From Maribacter caenipelagi (GTDB lineage Bacteria; Bacteroidota; Bacteroidia; Flavobacteriales; Flavobacteriaceae), in contig NZ_SNZW01000017.1 of the NCBI RefSeq assembly GCF_004364175.1, positions 345,144 through 409,143 on the forward strand: a stretch of DNA of 64,000 nucleotides, in the 5' to 3' direction. Of the stretch, positions 16,481 through 25,894 are shown in pieces. The number at the start of each line of letters is the position of its first letter. The first letter of the stretch is position 1. A model generated the notes under the pieces. That model had not been told where the DNA came from and searched no databases. It worked only from the letters and a program-made list of their open reading frames with translations. The translations under genes were made by a program, and so were the position numbers.

Positions 16481-19225
16481 ATGCAGAGCTTTATACAAGA
16501 TGTAGTACTAGACGTTTTAAAAAATAACCCAGATACCGGTAAAGTAGTTTTTATTCTACCTAGTAAACGTGCGGGTGTATTTCTTAAAAAAATACTATCA
16601 CAATCACTTACCCAAACCGTACTTGCCCCTGAAATCTATAGTATAGAAGATTTCATTGAAAAGGTTTCTAACCTTGTCACCGCAAATACGACCACACAAT
16701 TATTTGAACTCTATAATGCCTATTTAAAAGTGGGCGATTATGATAAGGAATCTTTTGATTCTTTTTTAAAATGGGGACAAATACTATTACAAGATTTTAA
16801 CGAAGTAGACCGTTACTTAGTTGACGCATCAACCCTATACCAAAATGTTGCCGCTATTCAAGAGGTCAACCACTGGTCATTGAATCCTGATAATTCTGAA
16901 ATGATTGAAAACTACCTTCACTTCTGGAGGTATTTAGAAGACATCTACAATCAATTTAATAACCGATTATTAGAACAAGGACTTGGTCACCAAGGACTCA
17001 TCTATAAAACCTCGGTAACAGAATTACCAAACTATCTTGAAAAAACGAATAAAAAACATATTTTTCTTGGCTTTAATGCCTTAAACACTGCAGAGAGTAT
17101 ACTTATACAGACTATTCTTGAGAAAACAGATGCTAAAATCTATTGGGATATCGACCCTTACTTTTTGCAAGATAATATTCATGATGCCGGTTTCTTTATA
17201 AGAAACTATCAAAGCACATGGAATGTGCTGAAGGGAAAACCTCTTGCAGGACTTACCAATTATTACAACACCGAAAAGCATATTGAAATTATTGGGGTGC
17301 CTAAAAATATCTCTCAAGTTAATTATGTGGGCGATTTACTGTACAAGATACAGAATGACTCTCCAGATGCATTACGTAATGCCGCCATTGTACTTGGTAA
17401 TGAAGAATTACTAAATCCGTTATTAAATTCAATTCCCGATAATATACCCGCTACCAATATTACCATGGGTCAAAAGTTGGCATCAACTACATTGGCCAGT
17501 TTTTTTACCAACCTTATTGAGTTTCACGAACAAAAGACTGAAAAAGGATGGTTCTACAAGCACTTATTGAATCTTTTGACACATTCATACGCCGTGCTGT
17601 TATTTGACGCAAATGAAGTCTCTACAGACAGTTTAATATCTAAGATCAAAACAAATAACTGGTCATATATTACCAATGCACAAATTCGTCAACTTTTACC
17701 AGAAAATGCAGCGATCAACTTACTGTTCGAAGATGTAAAGAATAAGCCGAATCGACTTATAGATAATTTTTTGGCTCTTATTGAAGCCATAAGAGTTATT
17801 GACGTAGTAAAAGAAAATTCTCTTTTGTTAGAGCAGCTTTATAAATTCTTTACACTCTTCAATCAGCTAAAGGATCTTTGTAACAGCTTTGCATACATTA
17901 ACAATCTTAAAAGTTTAAAACATCTATTTTCACAGCTATTAAGCTCAGAAACTTTAGATTTTCAAGGAAATCCCATAGAAGGCATCCAGATTATGGGAAT
18001 GCTAGAAAGTCGGTTGTTAGATTTTGAAACTATTATTATCACCTCTGTCAACGAAGGGGTTTTGCCTTCTGGTAAATCTAATAATTCGTTTATTCCCTAC
18101 GACCTAAAAATCAAAAACGGTTTACCGACATACAAAGAGAAAGATGCTGTTTATACGTATCACTTCTATCGTTTATTACAACGTGCCAAAAATGTATATA
18201 TATTATACAATACTGAGCCAGATGCATTGGAAGGCGGCGAGCGAAGTCGATTGATTACTCAGTTGTTGACCGATGACAATAGAAGTGATATTAAATTAAT
18301 TATAGCAACACCTACTATACAACCTATTACCAAAGAAATTGAACAGGTTGAAAAAACAAGATCGCTTATTACCCTTATTCGAGACAAAGCCAGAAAAGGT
18401 TTTTCACCTAGTTCGTTAAGTAATTATATTAGAAACCCTATTGATTTCTATAAACAGAACTTATTAAATATTAACGAGGTATTACAGGTAGAAGAAACCT
18501 TGGCACCGAATACATTTGGTACCATTGTTCATGATAGTTTAGAGGAATTGTACACCCCTTTAATTGGCAAACCTCTTACGGCAGAACTACTAAATGGAAT
18601 CCGAAAAGGAATACCTACCATTGTAGCTCAGAATTTTGAGAAGACCTACAAAGAAGGAAATATTAGTTCTGGTAAAAACTATATTTCTTTTCATGTTATC
18701 TTAAAGTATATACAGACCTTCATTGATGCCGAAGTAACCGCTTTAAAAGACCATACGATTAAAATTATTGCACTAGAACAAAATTTGTCTGTACCTCTAG
18801 TGATTGCCGGATTAGATTTTCCTATAATCCTTAAAGGAAAATTAGACAGGGTAGACGAATTTGATGGCATTACCCGCATCATCGATTACAAAACAGGAAA
18901 AGTGGAACGCCGTAATGTAGAAATTGTAGATTGGGATATCTTGACCGACGAATATCAATACAGCAAGGCATTTCAATTACTGTGTTATGCATTGATGTTC
19001 TTCAAAACCCATCCCGCACAAAACCTATCTATACAAGCCGGTATTATATCATTGAAGAACTTTGCAGAAGGCACTTTGCTTTTCGCACAAAAAGAATCTG
19101 CCCGAGCAACCAGTAAAAATCACATCATAAATAATGAAGTCATTTCTGATTTCGAGCAGATACTTGGTCAACTAATTACAGAAATCTGTAATGCTGATAT
19201 TCCGTTTACCGAAAAAGAAGTGTAA
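16481..19225 (+). CDS. AddB-like PD-(D/E)XK nuclease
   Basis: The 914-aa protein looks like the AddB partner of the AddA-like helicase at 10655. A helicase-like N-terminus has FILPSKRAGVFL where a Walker A would be; this is a degenerate ATP site. The C-terminus carries a RecB-type nuclease with GKLDRVDEF and RIIDYKTGKV near 785-806, the QLLCYALMF motif following. AddB proteins normally have an Fe-S cluster; I do not see an obvious four-cysteine set, so this may be a Bacteroidota variant without it. Convergent with the SDR gene, with 2 nt between stops. Confidence 0.82.
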   Translation: MQSFIQDVVLDVLKNNPDTGKVVFILPSKRAGVFLKKILSQSLTQTVLAPEIYSIEDFIEKVSNLVTANTTTQLFELYNAYLKVGDYDKESFDSFLKWGQILLQDFNEVDRYLVDASTLYQNVAAIQEVNHWSLNPDNSEMIENYLHFWRYLEDIYNQFNNRLLEQGLGHQGLIYKTSVTELPNYLEKTNKKHIFLGFNALNTAESILIQTILEKTDAKIYWDIDPYFLQDNIHDAGFFIRNYQSTWNVLKGKPLAGLTNYYNTEKHIEIIGVPKNISQVNYVGDLLYKIQNDSPDALRNAAIVLGNEELLNPLLNSIPDNIPATNITMGQKLASTTLASFFTNLIEFHEQKTEKGWFYKHLLNLLTHSYAVLLFDANEVSTDSLISKIKTNNWSYITNAQIRQLLPENAAINLLFEDVKNKPNRLIDNFLALIEAIRVIDVVKENSLLLEQLYKFFTLFNQLKDLCNSFAYINNLKSLKHLFSQLLSSETLDFQGNPIEGIQIMGMLESRLLDFETIIITSVNEGVLPSGKSNNSFIPYDLKIKNGLPTYKEKDAVYTYHFYRLLQRAKNVYILYNTEPDALEGGERSRLITQLLTDDNRSDIKLIIATPTIQPITKEIEQVEKTRSLITLIRDKARKGFSPSSLSNYIRNPIDFYKQNLLNINEVLQVEETLAPNTFGTIVHDSLEELYTPLIGKPLTAELLNGIRKGIPTIVAQNFEKTYKEGNISSGKNYISFHVILKYIQTFIDAEVTALKDHTIKIIALEQNLSVPLVIAGLDFPIILKGKLDRVDEFDGITRIIDYKTGKVERRNVEIVDWDILTDEYQYSKAFQLLCYALMFFKTHPAQNLSIQAGIISLKNFAEGTLLFAQKESARATSKNHIINNEVISDFEQILGQLITEICNADIPFTEKEV

Positions 19226-19227
19226 TA

Positions 19228-19938
19228 CTACTTCTTATCTGGTCTTGTTGGCCTTACCTCAATTTTGCTAGGTAAGGTTCTTTCGTTCATTTGTAATAAG
19301 TCTAATACCAATTCACCAATATCTTCCGGTTGAATTTTCCATGCATCTTTTTCATCTGGCTCGTTGTTATTAAAATGTGTTGAAACAGAACCTGGCATTA
19401 TGGTAGATACTTTAATACCATACTGTCTTAAATCTAACATTGCAGCCTGAGTAAAACCAACCACTCCGAATTTAGAAGCATTATACCCTGCGCCTTTTGC
19501 AAAGAAATTTGTACCCGCTAAACTCGCTAATGTTATATAATACCCTTCTGACTTCTTTAAAGCCTCTACAGATGCTTTTAAGGTATGAAAAGCCCCATTT
19601 AGGTTAGTATCGATCATTTGATGCCAATCTTCATCTGTCATTTCATCGATAGGTGCAAAATTACCAACTCCGGCATTTGCCAAAACTACATCTACTTGCC
19701 CCCATTTTTCCATTATTTTAGAAACGGCATTCTTCTCGTCAGCCATTTTAGCCACATCAGACACAATTCCTAAAACCGCATCGTTGTTAAAATCTTTTAA
19801 GGCCTTATCTACACTTTCTTGAGATCTACCACTAACGGCAACTCTCATTCCCTGATTCAATAATGTTTGTGCTACTGCAAACCCAATACCCTTAGTGCCT
19901 CCTGTAATGTAGGCTACTTTATTTTTCAAATCTTTCAT
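19228..19938 (-). CDS. SDR family oxidoreductase
   Basis: Classical short-chain dehydrogenase/reductase of 236 aa. The nucleotide-binding TGGTKGIG is near 14-21, ANAGVGNF near 89, and the catalytic Tyr/Lys in YNASK near 152-156, with a Ser in the preceding strand. The residues after the Rossmann glycines (GRSQ) favour NADPH. The substrate is unknown; gene-tail convergence with the AddB-like gene gives no functional hint. Confidence 0.88.
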   Translation of the reverse strand: MKDLKNKVAYITGGTKGIGFAVAQTLLNQGMRVAVSGRSQESVDKALKDFNNDAVLGIVSDVAKMADEKNAVSKIMEKWGQVDVVLANAGVGNFAPIDEMTDEDWHQMIDTNLNGAFHTLKASVEALKKSEGYYITLASLAGTNFFAKGAGYNASKFGVVGFTQAAMLDLRQYGIKVSTIMPGSVSTHFNNNEPDEKDAWKIQPEDIGELVLDLLQMNERTLPSKIEVRPTRPDKK

Positions 19939-20054
19939 CGTTCAATTTTTATAATTATCACAAGTTACCAATTCTTTGATTTTTTTGTTGTCCATTAAGA
20001 TTAAGATTTAACGGTTTTCATTCATTATATTTAACATCAACTTAATACTCAATA

Positions 20055-21395
20055 ATGAATAGAATTATCGTTTGGTCGATCACCGTAGCGCTTGCAGGTT
20101 TTTTATTTGGATTTGATACCGTAGTTATCTCAGGAGCAAATGAACCCATTAAACAATTATGGAATACATCTCCTCTATTTCACGGTACTTTTATAATGAG
20201 TATGGCACTTTGGGGTACTGTATTCGGTTCTCTGTTTGGTGGTATACCCACCAAAAACCTAGGGCGTAAAAAGACCTTACTTTGGGTCGGTATTCTATTT
20301 TTGGTTTCTGCCGTAGGTTCTGCATTGGCGCAAGATCCGTACTCATTCTCGGCATTTCGTTTTATTGGTGGTGTAGGCGTAGGTATTTCAACCGTTGCCG
20401 CCCCAATTTATATTTCTGAGATTACCTCGAAAGAAAATCGTGGTAAAATGGTAGGGCTTTATCAATTTTGGTTGGTATTCGGTATTTTAATCGCCTTTGT
20501 ATCTAACTGGTTGTTAAAAGGTTTTGACGGAATAAATGATTGGCGTTGGATGTTGGGCGTAGAAGCTATACCTGCATTTATATATACTATAATGGTTTTT
20601 ACCGTACCAGAAAGCCCAAGATGGTTGGCTCTTCATAAGAAAGACGACGCTGCCGCGTTGAAAATATTGGAGATCATACACTCAAAAGAAAAAGCGGCAC
20701 AGCAACTGACAGAGATAAAAACGGACCTTAAACATACTACCAAAAGTGAAAGTCTTTTTCAAAAGAAATATTCTAAAGTACTTTATCTAGCTTTCTTTAT
20801 AGCTTTCTTTAACCAACTATCTGGTATCAACTTTGTACTCTATTATGCTCCTGAAATACTAGAACAAGCGGGACTTGGAGGTAAAGAATCTTTATTTAAT
20901 TCCATCGCCATTGGTATTGTAAATCTTGTATTTACATTTATAGGAATACGCCTCTTGGATAAGCTAGGAAGACGACAACTGATCATTATTGGATCTATTG
21001 GCTACATCATAAGTTTGATTATGGTGGGTCTCTGTTTTCAGATGGATTTAGGGTCTACCCTTACATTAACCTTCATCTGTACTTTTGTTGGTTCTCATGC
21101 CATTGGGCAAGGTGCCGTAATCTGGGTATTTATCTCAGAAATATTCCCGAACAGTGTTCGTGCATACGGACAATCTTGGGGAGTTAGCGTACACTGGATA
21201 TTTGCAGCGATCATTACATTGATCACTCCGTTTTTCTTGGATGCAACTGAGGGAGTTTTAAAAGACCAAGTGTGGTATATCTACTACTTCTTCTGCGCTA
21301 TGATGGTATTGCAGCTTATTTGGGCACTTACCAAAATGCCGGAAACCAAAGGGGTTTCTTTAGAGAAATTAAGTATGGAGTTGGTGAAGGAGTGA
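20055..21395 (+). CDS. Sugar porter family MFS transporter
   Basis: Inner-membrane proton-sugar symporter or facilitator of 446 aa with 12 predicted helices. Sugar-porter signatures are present: GFDTVVISGA in helix 1, GRKKTLL after helix 2, PESPRWL in the central loop, LSGINFVLYYAPEI in helix 7 and a PETKG ending. The last 63 bases (21333-21395) have a diverged second copy at 31563-31625, beyond the nos island. Its stop is 4 nt from that of the Rrf2 gene. Confidence 0.92.
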   Translation: MNRIIVWSITVALAGFLFGFDTVVISGANEPIKQLWNTSPLFHGTFIMSMALWGTVFGSLFGGIPTKNLGRKKTLLWVGILFLVSAVGSALAQDPYSFSAFRFIGGVGVGISTVAAPIYISEITSKENRGKMVGLYQFWLVFGILIAFVSNWLLKGFDGINDWRWMLGVEAIPAFIYTIMVFTVPESPRWLALHKKDDAAALKILEIIHSKEKAAQQLTEIKTDLKHTTKSESLFQKKYSKVLYLAFFIAFFNQLSGINFVLYYAPEILEQAGLGGKESLFNSIAIGIVNLVFTFIGIRLLDKLGRRQLIIIGSIGYIISLIMVGLCFQMDLGSTLTLTFICTFVGSHAIGQGAVIWVFISEIFPNSVRAYGQSWGVSVHWIFAAIITLITPFFLDATEGVLKDQVWYIYYFFCAMMVLQLIWALTKMPETKGVSLEKLSMELVKE

Positions 21396-21399
21396 TAAT

Positions 21400-21831
21400 T
21401 TAAACCGACAAAAAACTTTTGCCCAATATTATATCTTCTATCAGGTCTTTAATTTTGGTTTCTTCGAACTTTTTTAGGCAATCATCTTTAGAATCACTAA
21501 CTAAATTATGCAAGGGACAGGGATGGCTTGCGTCACATTTATGTAATGTAAGTATGCATTTTTTTATTCTCTGCTCACCATCTATTGCAGTTACAATATC
21601 TATTATAAATTGATTTTTCTCATCATCAGTAAGATAAAACCCGCCCTTAGGTCCGCGAACAGATGAGATTAAATTTTTCTTTGTTAATTCTTGCATTAAT
21701 TTAGATAGATATGCCTTTGGCACACCTGTATTATCGCTTAAGTCCTTAGCCAATATTTTATGCTCTTCAGAAGAATTTGCCCCAAGAAATAGAACCGCTA
21801 TAAGCGCATATTTAGCAGAATTAGAAATCAT
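21400..21831 (-). CDS. Rrf2 family regulator (NsrR/IscR-like), next to the nos genes
   Basis: The 143-aa winged-helix repressor starts MISNSAKYALIAV, typical of Rrf2. It keeps the recognition-helix region VPKAYLSKLMQEL, the wing RGPKGGFYL and three cysteines in CILTLHKC...HPCPLH (about 92-107), the usual Fe-S cluster ligands of NO- or redox-sensing members. It is divergent from the nitrous oxide reductase cluster, so NO/oxygen-dependent control of nos is a strong inference. Promoter-like box TAACTTTG on the minus strand at 21846-21853. Confidence 0.9.
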   Translation of the reverse strand: MISNSAKYALIAVLFLGANSSEEHKILAKDLSDNTGVPKAYLSKLMQELTKKNLISSVRGPKGGFYLTDDEKNQFIIDIVTAIDGEQRIKKCILTLHKCDASHPCPLHNLVSDSKDDCLKKFEETKIKDLIEDIILGKSFLSV

Positions 21832-21905
21832 AAATATCGTTTTCTCAAAGTTAAAAATCTTTCTTTCAAATATTCATTAAAGATTAAAAGACTTTTTTGT
21901 CTTCA

Positions 21906-21923
21906 ATATGATATTTGTCATAT
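21906..21923. promoter_or_regulatory. Crp/Fnr-like operator upstream of the nos cluster
   Basis: Palindrome ATATGA-N6-TCATAT with a TGA-N6-TCA core, as bound by Crp/Fnr-family activators. Its centre (21914.5) is about 42 bp before the transcription start predicted from the box at 21944, the class II activator position. A second palindrome TCATGTTCATGA lies at 21928-21939 and could be a repressor site. Confidence 0.55.
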
Positions 21924-21943
21924 ATAATCATGTTCATGACATC

Positions 21944-21951
21944 TACATTTG
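21944..21951 (+). promoter_or_regulatory. Predicted -7 box of the nos operon
   Basis: TACATTTG is an exact match to TAnnTTTG, 28 nt before the ATG of the cytochrome gene. No TTG is found 19-21 nt upstream, which suits an activator-dependent promoter. Confidence 0.6.
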
Positions 21952-21979
21952 TGGTATTAATTAGATAAATATCTATACC

Positions 21980-22492
21980 ATGAAAAACATTCTAAAAAGT
22001 ATAACAGTAATTTTTGCCCTAATACTAATTGGTTGCGGAGGTAAAGAGGAAAAGAAGAAAGAAGGGTTTAGTGTAACCCGAGAAAAATCTAAAACAGAAA
22101 AGCCAGCTGAAACTGTTACAACAACCAATTCCGTAATGGCTTCTGAACGTGTAGATTTAGAAAATAAGGGCGTAGGTCCTATTACATCAGTTACGCTAGC
22201 TCCAGATATTGACGCGGCTTTGGCTAAGAAAGGTGAAGAGGTATATGCCCAATTGTGTTTGGCATGTCACCGTACCGAAAAAAAATTTATTGGTCCTGCC
22301 CCAACAGGTATTTTAAATAGACGTAGCCCAGAATGGGTAATGAACATGATTCTAAATCCAGAGGTTATGGTCAAAGAAGACCCTTTAGCAAAAGATCTAA
22401 TGGCAGAGTTTAATGGTGCACCAATGTCTAACCAAGGGTTAACCGAAGAACAAGCTAGAAGTATACTTGAATTTTTCAGAACACTGAACTAA
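21980..22492 (+). CDS. Lipoprotein c-type cytochrome of the nos cluster
   Basis: A 170-aa lipoprotein (lipobox LIGC near 16-19, then charged GGKEEKKKEG) with a single heme-binding CLACH near 92-96 and a Met ligand probably in APMSNQG. It is likely the electron donor to NosZ on the periplasmic side. A lone class I cytochrome directly before nosZ is usual in Bacteroidota clade II nos clusters. nosZ follows after 64 nt. Confidence 0.88.
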   Translation: MKNILKSITVIFALILIGCGGKEEKKKEGFSVTREKSKTEKPAETVTTTNSVMASERVDLENKGVGPITSVTLAPDIDAALAKKGEEVYAQLCLACHRTEKKFIGPAPTGILNRRSPEWVMNMILNPEVMVKEDPLAKDLMAEFNGAPMSNQGLTEEQARSILEFFRTLN

Positions 22493-22556
22493 CACTATAT
22501 AAAACTTTAATTCAATTGCAGTAAATAATAAAATAGATAACCATAAAACAATTCCA

Positions 22557-24518
22557 ATGAAAAAATATTCAACTTATCTAGCTACAATGCTAGGATCGTT
22601 TTTAATACTATCGGGTTGTGGAAACCCAGACGGTAAAGCAAATTCAAATGGAGCACTTGCCTCTAGTAATGCTGAAAAAGTTTATGTAGCCCCTGGAGAA
22701 CAAGACGAATTTTATGCCTTTATGTCCGGTGGGTATAGCGGTAACTTAACGGTATACGGACTTCCTTCTGGACGTATGTTCAAAGAAATTCCTGTTTTTT
22801 CCCAATTTCCAACATCTGGTTATGGCTATTCTGAAGAAACTAAACCAATGTTAGAAACATCTTTCGGTTTTGTGCCATGGGACGACTCACACCACCCAGA
22901 TATTTCTCAAACCAAAGGTGAATTAGATGGGCGTTGGATTTTTATAAATGGAAACAACACGCCAAGAATAGCCCGTATCAGTTTAAGTACTTTCGAAACC
23001 GAAGAAATTATCGAATTGCCAAACAGTGCAGGTAACCATAGTTCTTCTTTTGTAACCGAGAATACTGAATATGTTGTGGCCGGTACTAGATTCTCTGTTC
23101 CTATTCCTCAACGAGATATGCCTATTAATGAGTATAAAGGTAACTTTAAAGGTTCACTCTCATTTATAAGTGTTGATCCTAATAATGGACATATGGATCT
23201 AAAATTTCAAATTTTGATGCCAGGTTTCAATTATGACCTTTCTCACCCAGGAAGAGATAAATCTCATGGTTGGTTTTTCTTTACCACTTATAATACAGAG
23301 GAGGCAAACTCTCTTTTAGAAGTAAATGCATCACAAAACGATAAAGATTTTATTGCGGCTATTAACTGGAAAAAAATAGAAGAATACGTCAATAATGGTG
23401 GCGGTACAAAAATGCCGGCAAATTATGCTCATAATGTGTACAATGAATCTACACACATGGCTACATCTACCATGAAAAAAGAAGTATTGACCGTTGACCC
23501 TTTAAAAGTGCCCGGCGCCGTTTACTTTTTGCCAACTCCTAAATCTCCACATGGTGTAGATATTGACCCTACTGGTGAATTTATTATCGGAAACGGAAAA
23601 CTTTCTGCAGACCTTACTGTTCATTCTTTCGATAGAATGATCGCTGCAATAGAAGCCAAAAAATTCGATGGAGAAGCGTACGGAATTCCTATTCTTAAAT
23701 TTGACGATGTTTTGGCAGGTACTGTTAAAAGTGGTGGTTTAGGTCCGTTGCATACAGAATTTGATGGGAAAGGTAATGCATATACTACTTTTTTCATTTC
23801 CTCTGAAGTTGTAAAATGGAATTTAGAAACATGGGAAGTAATTGACCGTAAGCCTACATTCTACTCTGTTGGGCACTTAATGATCCCCGGCGGAAATTCT
23901 AGAAAGCCTTTTGGTAAGTATGTGGTTGCAATGAATAAAATTACAAAAGATCGATATTTGCCTACAGGTCCTGAATTAGAGCACTCTGCTCAATTATATG
24001 ATATTACTGGTGATAAAATGGAATTATTATATGATTTTCCAACTCATGGAGAACCGCACTATGCTGCAGGTATACCCGCTGATCTTTTAGCTCCTAAATC
24101 TAAGAAAATTTATCGCTTAGATGAAAATGAGCATCCGTATGCAGTAACCTCACCGGCGGAAGCAAAGGTTGTTCGCGATGGTAATGAAGTTCATGTGTAT
24201 ATGTCTATGATTCGTAGTCACTTTACACCAGATAATATTGAAGGTATCAAGGTTGGTGACAAAGTCTACTTTCATATCACCAATCACGAGCAAGATTTCG
24301 ATGTGCCTCATGGTTTTGCTATGATCGGTCAAAATACCTCAGAACTTTTGGTCATGCCAGGGCAAACTAAATCGTCTGTATGGGAACCTAAAGAACCAGG
24401 TGTTTGGCCATTTTATTGTACAGATTTCTGTTCTGCGCTACATCAAGAAATGCAAGGTTATGTTCGTGTTTCACCAGCTAACTCTGATGTGCCCCTTAAA
24501 TTTAGTTTAGGCGAATAG
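22557..24518 (+). CDS. nosZ: Nitrous oxide reductase, clade II
   Basis: Reduces N2O to N2 in the periplasm. Of the 653 aa, a beta-propeller bears the CuZ histidines (DSHHPD, GNHSSS, LSHPGRDKSHGW, YAHNVY, KSPHGVD, GPLHTEF, GEPHYA), and a C-terminal cupredoxin bears CuA in FYCTDFCSALHQEMQGY near 616-632 with a further His in DVPHGF. The N-terminus lacks twin arginines and instead shows a Sec lipoprotein signal (ILSGC near 18-22), which places it in the Sec-type clade II and suggests membrane anchoring. Confidence 0.96.
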   Translation: MKKYSTYLATMLGSFLILSGCGNPDGKANSNGALASSNAEKVYVAPGEQDEFYAFMSGGYSGNLTVYGLPSGRMFKEIPVFSQFPTSGYGYSEETKPMLETSFGFVPWDDSHHPDISQTKGELDGRWIFINGNNTPRIARISLSTFETEEIIELPNSAGNHSSSFVTENTEYVVAGTRFSVPIPQRDMPINEYKGNFKGSLSFISVDPNNGHMDLKFQILMPGFNYDLSHPGRDKSHGWFFFTTYNTEEANSLLEVNASQNDKDFIAAINWKKIEEYVNNGGGTKMPANYAHNVYNESTHMATSTMKKEVLTVDPLKVPGAVYFLPTPKSPHGVDIDPTGEFIIGNGKLSADLTVHSFDRMIAAIEAKKFDGEAYGIPILKFDDVLAGTVKSGGLGPLHTEFDGKGNAYTTFFISSEVVKWNLETWEVIDRKPTFYSVGHLMIPGGNSRKPFGKYVVAMNKITKDRYLPTGPELEHSAQLYDITGDKMELLYDFPTHGEPHYAAGIPADLLAPKSKKIYRLDENEHPYAVTSPAEAKVVRDGNEVHVYMSMIRSHFTPDNIEGIKVGDKVYFHITNHEQDFDVPHGFAMIGQNTSELLVMPGQTKSSVWEPKEPGVWPFYCTDFCSALHQEMQGYVRVSPANSDVPLKFSLGE

Positions 24519-24548
24519 TCCGTATTTACTTGATCTAGAATTTTAAAT

Positions 24549-24584
24549 AGCGGGTTGATCTAAAAACCGACCCGCTCTTTATTA
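24549..24584 (+). terminator. Hairpin after nosZ (partial terminator or mRNA 3' end)
   Basis: AGCGGGT (24549-24555) pairs with ACCCGCT (24570-24576), followed by CTTTATTAT. The U-tract is weak, so it could lower read-through into the accessory genes or stabilise the nosZ message. Confidence 0.5.
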
Positions 24585-24644
24585 TATCTCTAATAATGAT
24601 CTGTTAATAGTCGATTTTGACGCAACACTTTTAAAAAAAAAGAA

Positions 24645-25262
24645 ATGAAAAAAGCTAGCACTATAATGATTATAGGTTCATTGTTTTTGTTGGGTCTATT
24701 TTACTTTCCTTTATGGAATATTATGTTGGGAGCACCACAATACCCAGAACCATTAGGTATGGATATTTATATTTCTGGAATTAAAGGTTTATCTGAATTC
24801 GATTTACAGAATATTGATGGTCTAAATCATTATATAGGTATGAAGACCATACCAAAAGATGGTGAAATGTGGGAATTTGAAGTTTTCCCATCGGTTATCT
24901 TAACCATGGTTGTTTTAGGTATATTCATAGGATTATTCGGTTTTTTAGGCAAACTTTCCTATAAATGGTTTATCGGTTGGTTTCTAATTATGTCCATTTT
25001 AGGCATAATGGGCATGTATGATTTTAATGAATGGTTGACCGATTATGGCTCAAACCTAAGTCCTAATGCAATTATTAAAGTAGTAAATGCCGATGGTACA
25101 CCAATGACTTATAAACCACCACTTTTAGGATATCAAAAAATGCTAAATTTTGATGTGACCTCATTACCGGAAAAAGGTGCGTGGATGATGTTTATAGGCA
25201 TGACACTCACCCTTGTAGCCTTTTATTTAGGATGGAGAAGTCATAAAAATGGAATCACATAA
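24645..25262 (+). CDS. NosB-like membrane protein of clade II nos clusters
   Basis: A 205-aa inner-membrane protein with predicted helices at about 5-27, 82-103, 106-125 and 178-196, and a periplasmic loop with PQYPEPLGMDIY near 31-42 and a domain of about 50 residues between helices 3 and 4. Such a gene regularly lies just after nosZ in clade II clusters, where it has been called nosB; its function is unknown. The position and size fit, but I rely on context more than motifs. An electron-transfer or assembly role is inference. Confidence 0.65.
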   Translation: MKKASTIMIIGSLFLLGLFYFPLWNIMLGAPQYPEPLGMDIYISGIKGLSEFDLQNIDGLNHYIGMKTIPKDGEMWEFEVFPSVILTMVVLGIFIGLFGFLGKLSYKWFIGWFLIMSILGIMGMYDFNEWLTDYGSNLSPNAIIKVVNADGTPMTYKPPLLGYQKMLNFDVTSLPEKGAWMMFIGMTLTLVAFYLGWRSHKNGIT

Positions 25263-25284
25263 ATTTAACTAAACAACCTGTACC

Positions 25285-25728
25285 ATGAAAAATTATTCCA
25301 TTCTCTTTGCTTTGCTTTGCTTTATGTTAATTGGATGTAACTCTAGCCCTAAAGCTATTGCTTATGGATCAGACGGATGTCACTTCTGTAGCATGACAAT
25401 TGTAGACAAGCAACACGCTGCACAATTCATGACCAAAAAGGGTAGAACCTATTCGTTTGATGCGACAGAGTGTATGCTTAACCATTTAAAGGATATTGAT
25501 ATGGCTACCATTGCGCAATACTCGGTAAACGATTATGATGAACCAGGTGCGTTAATAGATGCTACCAAAGCCACTTATTTGATCAGTAAAAACATACCAA
25601 GCCCTATGGGCGAATATCTTAGCGCATTTGGCAATCTAGAAGCTGCCAATAAAACTAAAGAAGAAAACGGTGGCGAATTATTTACTTGGGATCAACTACA
25701 AACAAAATTCAATGTAGCCCAACATTAA
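25285..25728 (+). CDS. nosL: NosL-like copper chaperone lipoprotein
   Basis: Delivers copper to apo-NosZ in the periplasm. A 147-aa lipoprotein (lipobox MLIGC near 14-18) with the metal motif CHFCSM (Cys32, Cys35, Met37), then the conserved DATECMLNHL and a SPMG motif before the end, typical of NosL. A second, shorter NosL-like domain is fused to a barrel in the next gene. Confidence 0.88.
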   Translation: MKNYSILFALLCFMLIGCNSSPKAIAYGSDGCHFCSMTIVDKQHAAQFMTKKGRTYSFDATECMLNHLKDIDMATIAQYSVNDYDEPGALIDATKATYLISKNIPSPMGEYLSAFGNLEAANKTKEENGGELFTWDQLQTKFNVAQH

Positions 25729-25894
25729 ATATTACGGCAAGAGTGTGCCTAACCAACTCTTATAGACCTGCAGTAACTTTTGTAGAATCTTAAGTTCTGT
25801 CTAATCACATCATAAAAAAAATATTAATTCTCTTAACAAGGATATAGTTAAGGGTGTAATAGCTATTGGTTCACTCTAACCTAAAAAATTAAAA

